From positions 1-20,000 of the forward strand of contig JBBHKE010003336.1 in NCBI GenBank assembly GCA_037447655.1: a stretch of 20,000 nt of DNA, given 5' to 3'. Every line of letters begins with the position of its first letter. Within the stretch, counting starts at the first letter, position 1. Under the pieces are notes generated by a model. It was given only the letters and a program-made list of their open reading frames with translations, was not told the origin of the DNA and made no database searches. The position numbers were made by a program, and so were the translations under genes. This DNA comes from Zygnema cylindricum. Its lineage: Eukaryota; Streptophyta; Zygnematophyceae; Zygnematales; Zygnemataceae. This document shows positions 1 through 9,200 of this stretch, in pieces.

Positions 1-19
1 ATGAAACTAAAGCTCCGCA

Positions 20-498
20 GCTCCGCTCAGAGGTCGCAAACGGTTACGTGAAACCATAACCGCCCTTTACCCGACCGCCCGCGTCGGATCCAGAACGGAT
101 TCGGGTGCCAAATTTGGGGGGCCGGGCGAATTCGGGCGGGTGTTTCACAGAAAAAAAAAGAAATCGGTTATGGTCGGGTAAACAAAAAACGAAAAAAAGT
201 GAAGGTTTTATACTGTCCATACTATCCAACATTATTGTACTTTGTACTCTTGGTATCGTGGAAGGTATAAGGGAGATGTGCCACTTTTTTTGTACTTATT
301 ACGGTACGGGCGGGTGCGGGTGGTCGCGGGAAATCGATTTTCGGTTAACTTTTATTTTCGTAAACGCGCATCACTTATCGGGTAACAATTTAGGAGCGTG
401 ACATAACCCGGTCGGGCGTCGGGTACCAAGATTTTGAAAAAAAAAATTGTCGGTTTGGGCTATCGAAAATTTTGACTTTTGCGACCTCTTGCTCCGCA
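20..498 (+). mobile_element. hAT-like MITE, copy 1, with 8-bp target-site duplication
   Basis: The element is 28-490 (463 bp). It begins CAGAGGTCGCAAA and ends TTTGCGACCTCTT, an imperfect 13-bp terminal inverted repeat of the CAGAG type used by hAT transposons. The flanks are GCTCCGCT (20-27) and GCTCCGCA (491-498), a 7-of-8 match, as expected for hAT 8-bp duplications. There is no transposase. It matches the element at 19296-19762 in inverted orientation over its whole length, including blocks such as GGTTATGGTCGGGTAA and AATTGTCGGTTT. Confidence 0.85.
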
Positions 499-629
499 CC
501 ATCAGGGCCCAAACGATATCAATTTTGCGTGGTTCACACTTGAAAAAGGGGAAAACGGTATGGTATGAAAACGGTACTTTTTTTTTTGTCCGCCGTGAAC
601 TGGCACGTGACGTTAGCCTACGTCAACTA

Positions 630-835
630 CGCCGCCAATCGTTATTAGCGTGTAAGTTTTTTTAGCGTATACGAATAATTAGCGTGGTTTACGCTAATTG
701 GGAATTTGAAAATTTTCGAAGAAATCGTCCATTCTAATTAGGAATTAGGGTTTTTTTTAAATAGTGTGGATAATTCTTTTTGAGAATTAAAAAAAGCGGA
801 CGAATTGGCGTACGCGCTAATAACGATTGGCGGTG
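630..835. mobile_element. TA-flanked MITE family, degenerate copy
   Basis: Terminal inverted repeats are CGCCGCCAATCGTTATTAGC on the left and, read in reverse complement, CACCGCCAATCGTTATTAGC on the right; length 206 bp. A TA precedes the left end; the right-hand TA is lost. It belongs to the same family as the copies at 9558-9775, 10014-10228 and 18867-19083 by its termini. It also shares an AT-rich interior (GGGAATTTGAAAATTTTC-like) with the first of these. Confidence 0.75.
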
Positions 836-1767
836 GGCGTGGCGTGATAAGAGCCACTTACGTACGAAAATGGAAGCCTTCGGACATGATATGTACAACC
901 TTCAAACCAAAATGTACCACGCAAGCGTTTGTACAGACCAAATAACCATGAAGGAACTTTGACATGCCTGTTATTGTTTTTTTTTTTAACATTGCGGGTT
1001 CTCTTATGATTGGTCCCGCAGTTGTTCATAAGTTTGCGACGGAATGAATTCTTGTACGGTTCACGTCCGTGCGCTTCGTTTTCGAAATTCTTCAAAACGA
1101 AAAGAGTATTCAAACATGATGTCCGATGGCGGACGGCAGTTGCCGTTGCTTTACGCAGCTGTCGGTTTTGACATGAACTGCATCGTCGCCGCTACCCAAA
1201 ACGGTCGAAAACCGCCCAACCGTCACCGCCGCGTTTTTGTCATTGTTTGAAATTTGGCGTACAGATCCCAAAATTTAGCATCGTTTTCCATTTTCCATGT
1301 GAACCGCAAATGATGCGATGGCCGCAAGAATAGACCCGCGAAATATTGATTGCGACGACTGCAGGAATCAAGGAGCCCGTGAAATTTTACGCGTGTCATT
1401 GAATCGTTGGAAACTGAACTGGAAAACTAAAAATTGGCCTTGAAAATTTGGAACTTCGGTCGTCCCAAAGCGATCGCTAAATTTGTATTTAACTTGAAAC
1501 ACCAGAACCCGTATTAAAACAGAAAAAAATTCTGCATTTTTTTGTTCATCCAATTTTTTTTTCTTTACTCACCACGAGTCAAAATTCTGACCACGGTCAT
1601 CACATGGCGCAAAAAAATGGTCATCGAAAAAAGCCTGACAATGACCGCTTTTTTTGTCCTGATGCGGCGGGCGTCCATATAGGCAGAGACTTCGTCTCTG
1701 GAGTCTGGGCCAATGACCAAACCAATTGTCGAAACTCCAAAAGTACATGTTCGCATGCCGGATAACT
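836..1767. other. Intergenic, nothing recognised
   Basis: No gene, RNA or transposon is recognisable. There are only short unconvincing frames on both strands. The one small local structure is a hairpin CAGAGAC-TTC-GTCTCTG at 1684-1700. Confidence 0.5.
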
Positions 1768-1987
1768 ACAGTACAGTACAGTAATGCAATTTTTCGTACA
1801 GTGATACCGTACTATGAGTTGCGTACTTTATTTTGTTCAGATGTGTCATGTGCGGGGAAAACTAGATACACTATATTCTGTATTAGCCCGTATTATAAAC
1901 GCAACACATAATTTTTGAAGTGTAAAATGCTCAGGGTTTAGAAAGAATGACTTTATACTGTACTGTACAGTACAGTACTGTACTGTA
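1768..1987. repeat. TACAG/CTGTA palindromic microsatellite clusters
   Basis: Runs of the pentamer TACAG and its complement occur at about 1768-1782 and 1956-1987. Bases 1956-1977 are a perfect 22-bp self-complementary sequence made of two CTGTA-type and two TACAG-type units. The motif recurs singly through to 2700. Confidence 0.8.
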
Positions 1988-2357
1988 GCGTGTCCCATTG
2001 TTGCCGTATGTTGGAATGAACGTTGATGATCCATGGGCTCTCGGTTCTTCTGGTGCACAGACCTCCTCGGTTGCGTAACTGAAAACAATCATCCATGGGA
2101 TCTAACCGAGTTATCGTGGTCGCTTTTAAGTGGTCCGCAGAGTTTATATGTAAAAGTAATTGACCGTCGTTTTTGTTGGTGGCAGTCAAGGTCTTGCTTT
2201 ATTTTGATTGGCGGCCGACTTTCCAACTGTAGCAATCGTTGCTTTTTGTGTTGAACTGACACCTTCCAAACTGAATCATGGAACGCCACTGGACTGTAGT
2301 GTAGTACAGTACTGTAGTTGACAGAACCGAGCCATCGCTCATTTCCTTCGGTGATGA
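1988..2357. other. Intergenic, nothing recognised
   Basis: Overlapping open frames on both strands (up to about 80 codons) have no family signature. CCATGGG occurs twice (2031 and 2094) but no longer repeat is obvious. I see no gene. Confidence 0.45.
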
Positions 2358-2420
2358 GGCACTTTACGCACTGTACGCACTGTACACACTGTACGCACTG
2401 TACACACTTTACGCACCGAA
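2358..2420. repeat. 9-bp tandem repeat CGCACTGTA
   Basis: About six direct units of CGCACTGTA / CACACTGTA run from about 2367 to 2420, with mismatches increasing toward the right end. They share the CTGTA core with the neighbouring palindromic motifs. The stretch from 2421 to 2778 holds no recognisable gene. Confidence 0.85.
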
Positions 2421-2778
2421 CGTATTATACAGCGTAGCCCGCACTAAATATTGTAATGCAGACATGCAGTCGATAGATTTTATCCACTTTTCAGAGCAAA
2501 TCGTACGAATCGTACAGATCTTCCTCTAAAGTTTCGTACAGTTTGCACAAAAAATGTACAATTTAGGATTTACTGTACTCTCCAAATTAAGCAGATTTTG
2601 TCAACGTGATTATTTAAAATTTTATGGGAGGGGATCCATGGTTGCCTCAACTCAAATTTGACTACAGTTTAAGAAGTTGACTACCGTACAGTATTGTAGC
2701 TCATTTTGTCGTTTTGGCTGCCGTACATTACGTCAAGATCTGTAGGTACGGATCAAAAGTCAAAATTTGGCATTCCAG

Positions 2779-3216
2779 GAAGGCAGGGAGAGAGGGTAGA
2801 GAGGGATCGAGAGAGAGAGAACGAGTGAGACGAGAGAGGCAGAGGGAGGTAGAGACAGAGGGAGGTAGTGGCACAGAGGGAGAAGGAGAGAGGGTGAGAG
2901 AGAGGGAGAGAGGTAGAGACAGAGAGAGGTAGAGGCACAGAGGGAGAAGGAGAGAGGGTGGGAGAGAGGGAGGGAAAGAGAGGGAGAGAGAGGAAGTGAG
3001 AAAGCAAAAAAGAGAGTGCAGGAAAAAAAGAGAGAGGGAGAGAGAGAAAGCGAGTGAGAGAGAGAGAGGGAGAGAGGAAAAAATGGAGAGCGAGAGTTAG
3101 AGGAGTGGATGGGATCGTGTTAGAGAAAGAGAAGGGAGGAGTTACTGAGGGAGGGAGGAAGGGAGGGGTAGGAGGAGGAGAGGGAGAGGGAGAGGGAGAG
3201 GAAGTACCTGAGGGAG
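2779..3216. repeat. GA-rich tract upstream of the TPST start (probable promoter/5'UTR)
   Basis: Almost pure purine on the + strand, made of irregular GAGAGG, GGGAGA and GGTAGAG units. It ends nine bases before the proposed TPST ATG, so it is probably the 5' leader or core promoter region. The transcription start cannot be placed. Open frames through it, on both strands, are products of the microsatellite. Confidence 0.8.
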
Positions 3217-3224
3217 TGGAGAAA

Positions 3225-3279
3225 ATGGCTAAGCCTGGGAGATGTTGCCTCTTCCTTCTTTTTCTACTTTTTTTAAAAG
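3225..3279 (+). CDS. TPST: TPST exon 1: start codon and signal peptide
   Basis: The ATG sits in a favourable context (gaaaATGG) at the end of a GA-rich tract. It opens MAKPGRCC, followed by an unbroken run of Leu and Phe (LFLLFLLFLK), a textbook signal-peptide h-region. The exon ends in phase 1 before a GTTTGT donor. Its last G joins the first two bases of exon 2 to give GAA (Glu), in frame with the mature part. The reading frame stays open upstream without stops through the GA tract, so an earlier start is formally possible, but only this ATG places the hydrophobic core at the N-terminus as expected for a secretory-pathway type I protein. Confidence 0.78.
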
Positions 3280-6200
3280 GTTTGTCTCATCTTTCAATTT
3301 GATCAGAAAGGGATTGGATTCATTTTTTTTTTTTTTTTTTTTATTGAAGGAAGTCACACTAATTTCGCCTTTCATATTCATGTTTTTGTTTTCTGGACTT
3401 TTCCGGTTTTTCCTAAACCCTAAAAATGCTTTTTCTCTCCTCTCATTCTTCTGAACGATGATTACAAGAAGGGAAATGCTAGTCTTAAATTTATTTTATA
3501 GATTTATTTAGTTTTTAGATCCATGATTTTTTGTAATATGAAACCAAAAAACCATGTAAGTTGAAATCTCTATTTTCTAAGGTTTTGGCACCGTATTTGA
3601 GCCCTTTCTGCACGCCTTTTATTTGTTATTGTAATTATTGTAATTATTGTTATTGTTGTTATTGTTATTGTTATTTTTATGTATTACCTATTGTTAATAA
3701 TAATAGTTATTGTTATTATTGTTGTTATTTATTTATTTATTCTCGTTTGCCTTTTATTAAAAGTGTTGGCTCAGCTTTTTCACATTCCTCTATTTTGTGG
3801 AAAAAGTGACCAAATGGCACAAAAAAGAGATGGAAAATATGAATTTGTTTTTTATTGATTTATTATTGTTTATTTTTTTCGATTATTGTTTATTATTTTT
3901 GAAAGGTTTTGCAGGATGTTCATCTTTCTATCTGAGAGACAAAAAAAATTGGCACTAATTGGCGATGGGAAAAATGACTTGTTATATTATTATTTTTGTA
4001 TTGTTTGTTTTTTTTATTATTTATTTCTTTATTGATTATTTAATTAATTTATTTATTAATTGATTGATTGATTGATTTATTTGTTTATCTATTTCTTGGT
4101 TATCCGTTTATCTATTTATATATAGTAATGAATTACTTTGAAAGGTTTTGCAGAATGTTCGTCTTTTTCCCATGAGATATGCGAAGAAAAGGTGTCAAAA
4201 TGGCACAAAATGGAGATGGAAAAAATGAAATCTTCGGAACCGGATACCGAGGGCCGTCGAAAATTGAAACCGCTACTTTTTTTTTTTGCATATCCCTCGA
4301 ACCGGTGGCCGTACGTATCATCAATGGTATGGCAATTCTCTTTCTCTCTCTCTCTCTCCCCCCCCCCCTCTCTCCCTCTCTCTCCCCCCCTTTCTCTCTC
4401 TCCCCCTCTCTTCCTCTCTTTCTCTCTCCCCCCTTTCTCTCTCCCCCCTTCTCTTCCTCTCTCTCTCTCTTTGTACCAGTAGGTTTTTTGGGCGTTTTTA
4501 TAACTTTTTTAAAGTTGCTTGTAGGATTTTTTAAGGTTTTGCAGGGACTTCTAGGGCTTTTTTAATCGTAAATTGTAATCAGTCTGGAACCACTCTAATT
4601 ACGGATCGTCTGAAATTGTGTTATAGGGCCCAATATTTTGTGATAGTGAAAAAATTCTATAATCTATCTTTGTCTCTGTTACTAAAACGAAACTGGTTTG
4701 GTTTTTCGTTGCTCATTTGAATAATGGACAAGTTTACTTTTAGTTGAGTTACGAATGTGTTCTTTTGTTCTGATTCTCGAATTTACTTTTGCAATGAATT
4801 ACGGATTTATTCTTAATTCTTAAATGAGTGAATTTATTCTTAGTAGGTAACTTATTTACTGTAGAGACAAGCAAGATTTTGATTTTGATTTTCTTTGAAA
4901 TCTTTCTTTTCTACAAATGTAATACTCTAATCCACTTGCAAGTTGAGACTTCTTGTGACTTTCAAAATATCACTTTTTTTTTCTCTTTTTTTGAAGTGTT
5001 TCTCTTGATTAAAAGCATAAGAATGTTTTTTAAACCTCACCAAGATAATCACACGATCTATCGAAAGTTTTTGGAAAGGTTTTTTGGGTTTTTAGGGCTG
5101 TTAGGCTTTTAGAAAGAGAGAGAAAGAGTGGCAAGAGAGAGAAAGAAAGAGAGACTAGAGTGAGAAGGGGGGGAAAGAGAGAAATGAGAGGGAGGGAGGG
5201 AGGGAGGGATTTGCCCTTCCCCCTCTCTCTCACACTTCTCTATTTTTTTTCGTAAATTGTGTAACAACTTTCACATTACAATGGTACGTACATAAAAAAC
5301 CCAAAAATGAAAAAAACTTTAAAGATTGACTAGTTTGTTTTCTGTATTGAATTTTTCAGCTTTTTAAAGGCTATTTTTCCACCGAATGAGAGGTGCCCTC
5401 GTTCCTACGATATGCTTCGCTTCGATCCAAAGTGGGTAATAATCCCTCTAACCATATAAAGGGCATATTTTATCCCTCCTTTCCTCTCCTTCCCACACCT
5501 CTTCCCTCTTCCCTCTTCTTCCCTCTTCCCTCTTCCCTCCTCTTCCCTCTTCCCTCTTCCCTCTTCCCTCCTCTTCCCTCTTCCCTCCTCTTCCCTCTTC
5601 CCTTTTCTCACCTCTTCCCTCAAATATATCTCTTCAGGTTTCCATAATTTACCATGTTTTCTACCTCTCCTTTCCACACCTCTTCCCTCTTCCCTCGTCT
5701 CACCTCTTCCCTAAAAAACATCTCTTCAGGTTTCCATAACTTAACATATTTTTTACCTCTCCTTCCCACACTTCTTCCCTAAACAATATCTCTTCATGTT
5801 TCCATAACTTGCCCCATTCTTTACCTCTCCTTCCCACACCTCTCTTCTAAAAAATCTCTTCAGGTCTCCATAACTTACCCCATTTTTTTACCTCACCTTC
5901 TCTCACTTCTTCCCGAAAAAACACCTCTTCATGTTTCCATAATTTATCCCATTCTTTACCTCTCCCTCCCACACCTCTTCCCTGTAAAATATCTCATGTT
6001 TCCATAAAAAAAAAAGATTTATCTTTCCTATGCTTTCCTGTCTAGAATTACTTCCAGTCTAAAATTACTCTCAAGCATGGTCTTTTGTTTCTATACAGCC
6101 GTGTTTCAATTGTACCTATTTTCTTTTTCTTTACTCTATTTTTTGTAGGTCGTGACATGTGAGAAAATGGAAAACCAGAAATAATTTGTTCGATTGTTTA

Positions 6201-9200
6201 TATACTATAGTGGATTGTTTATATATTATAGTGGATTATTTATGTATCATAGTATTTACAAAAATTGCTAACACTGACTGTGTATATTTGCATGCATATA
6301 AAAAAAAATTACTTTGTATGTCCACATGGATTACTTTTCAAGTTTACTTACACATGTTTTTTTATGTTTATTTATACATGTTTAGTTATATACCTTTATA
6401 CATGTTTGTTTGCACATGTTTATATATGTTGATACATTTTTACATGGTTTACAATCATTTTTACTTATACTGTACATGTTTATGGATATCTTTAAATGTT
6501 TATGCGTGTTTATTGAACATGATTATTTTATGTTTATACATTTTACATAGTCAAATTTAGTTTCACGTGTTTATACATTTTTGTACATGTTTATACGTGT
6601 TTATTTACACAAGGTTCCCATAAATATTTATGTACCAAGCTCATGTCTCTCTCGATAAATAGTCCCTCGCAGGAAACCCGACTGCTGCCTCCTTGCGACT
6701 CATGATGATTACAGTCAGATTTACTTACACGCGTTTATACATATTTATACATTTTTATACACGGTTATTTACACTACATTCCCAAAAATACGTGTGTTAC
6801 ATGTTTATATGTTTATTTACACAGGTTCCCAGAAATACATATCTCATTTTAAACACATTAAACTCATATCTCTCTCATTAAATCGTCCCTCGCAGGAAAC
6901 CCGACTGCCGTCTCCTTGCGACTCATGATGATTACAGTTTAATGACTAAACTGCCTTCAGAGGAAACTTCTGTAGTAACAAATGTCAGAGATCCCACAGA
7001 CAGACTCCTTAGTTCTTATGAATTTATGGTGGAAATTGCGGCAAGGTCTTTACGATGGACTACGGGACTTAAAGAAAAAAGAGCAAAACTTGCGGCTCAA
7101 CATGCGGCGAATAAGATAAGAACAGAGACAAGAAATGTGTGGCCTTGGAATTATCTCGTGCCGTTAGTGGAGGACGACGTCTGGGAACGGGTGAGTTGTT
7201 CATTTTTATTTTTTTTTGTTTCAAGTTTTTTCAACTTTTCATGCACATGTTATGTTTTCAGGACAAAAACCTATTGATATTGGAGGACGGTGTCTGGGAA
7301 AGGGAGGATTTTGCAAAAAACTATTTTTTTCATTTTTTCACGCTTATGTTTATATTTTGAGGCTGAAATCCTATCAATCTTATCAATAATTGGCAAATTC
7401 CTTTTTGCTGCAATCGGTTCTATTTAAAATCCTTGATGGTTTTGTTTCACCGAGTCTGACTAGAGTAAAAATTGTTTTAGAGATATGAAATTTAAGGTAT
7501 TTAGGAAACTTACGCTATCACCATTGAAAGGGTTGATGCGAGGAGAATGAATGTCGGTTGATTTTCGGCTAAAATAGGTATTAGAATAGAATTTACTTCA
7601 ATATTTCACCACTTTCCTAACTAGTTGAATCTTACTTTTCCTCATTTTTTTTTCATGTTGAAGCTTTTTTTAGATTCACACGACCTCATCGATGGTTTTT
7701 TGTCTTTTTTCTGTTCTTAATAATAAGCTTTTCACTTTCTAAGTTTTTTTCAAAGGCATTTTTAAAGCTTTTGAAGAGTTTTTTTTAGAGTTTGTAGAGT
7801 CTTTTTAAGGTTTTTTAGGATCAATAATTTGAGATTTTTCGGGGGAATGCAAAAAAAAAAGTCTCTTGGTGAGAAGGGAGAGGGTTGAGTCTTCCTGACA
7901 GGGGACTATCTAAAGGTTTTTTAGGGTTTTTTTTGTTTTATTGTAGTGTTCTCTAGAGTTAATAATTTGAGCTTTTTTTGGGATGATGCAGAGAAATAAG
8001 TCTTCTGGTGAGAATGGAGAGGCTTGGTCACGAAGTCATCCTGACAAAGGACCTTATGACTCTCCTCGTTTAGTAATGTCTTTAAGAGATTTTGCAGACA
8101 ATCCAATTGTAAGGGACACTATCGAAAATGGGGGTACAATGCAGGTATAATTTCTCTCCCCTCCCCTCCCGGCTGTCCCCTTCTTTCCCCTCCCGTCCCC
8201 TCTCTTCCCGTCCCCTTCCTTCCTCTTCTTTTTTTTTCTCTTTCCTCTCCTTCTCCTTCTTCTGTTCGTCTCTCCTTTTCGTTCTCCTTCTCCTTCTCCT
8301 TCTCTCCTCTCCTTCTGCTAATGTTACATCATGCCTCTAATTAGTAAACCCTTGAAAACCCTGAAAAATAAAAGAAAATTCGGGATTATCGAAATCTTCA
8401 GGGACGTTAGTGAAAATAGGAGCATAATGTAGGAATAAACTCTCTTTCTGTTGCTGTTATATTATGTTCTTAACTATTGTCTCTAATTGTTGTCTCCTAA
8501 ATTACTGTGTCTCTAGTTATTATGACTCTAGATATTGTATCTCTAGTTACAATTATTGTGTCTCTAATCATTATATGAAATAACCATTCCGCCCAAATAC
8601 TTATTTTCTTGTTTCTTCAATTCGCTCCTAATTTAGTTTTGGATGGACATTAAGTACAAAATTAAAAGAAAGAAAGGAAGATAAAAAGGTGTATACCAGT
8701 TCATGTACTGAAAAAAGGGCATATGTTTGTATAGTTCATACTCTTTTCCTTCAGTGACAATTGTAGTCCACAGTATTTTATGTCTATGGCTCAGAAAACT
8801 ACATCATTCGTTGCTATTAGTGTTAATGTCTCTAATTCGATTGATTGGTTTTGACCCAAAATCGTAAATTAGTTTTTATAACACTATTTTGTTAAGTAGC
8901 TCATAATGAGCCATGTGGCAAAACATAATTTAGTGTAGTCAGTTTTACTTAAGTGTTAACATTAGTAATTCAATAACTCTAATGGCGATGGGTGTTGTAG
9001 TGTTTTTATTCAGTATGGTCCAGAATAAATGCAGTCATAAGTTATTACTCTATTAAAGTTTTACCTTTGTTTTGAGGTAAATCATACAATTTGTACAGCT
9101 TTTTTAGTAATTGCACATACGGTTAGTTGCAAAACTGTATGGTTCATTCTTAACATGAGGGTAAATTTCTCCCGCCTTATTAGCCTATGAGAGTTGTACA

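Noticed and set aside
44-232. Small conserved protein FCLPDHNRFLFF shared with 19560-19763
   Set aside because: The shared peptide comes from the two MITE copies in opposite orientation. The frames diverge elsewhere and there is no start or family support.
1684-1700. Terminator or RNA hairpin CAGAGAC-TTC-GTCTCTG
   Set aside because: Seven-bp stem with no conserved context; expected by chance in 20 kb.
1846-2289. Minus- and plus-strand frames of 66-80 codons
   Set aside because: They overlap in several frames and run into the TACAG microsatellite; no family match recognised.
7480-7500. Micro-exon between ...TTGTTTTAG and GTATTTAGG in intron 5
   Set aside because: The splice dinucleotides fit, but the encoded residues match nothing in the family and the flanking exons already join in frame.
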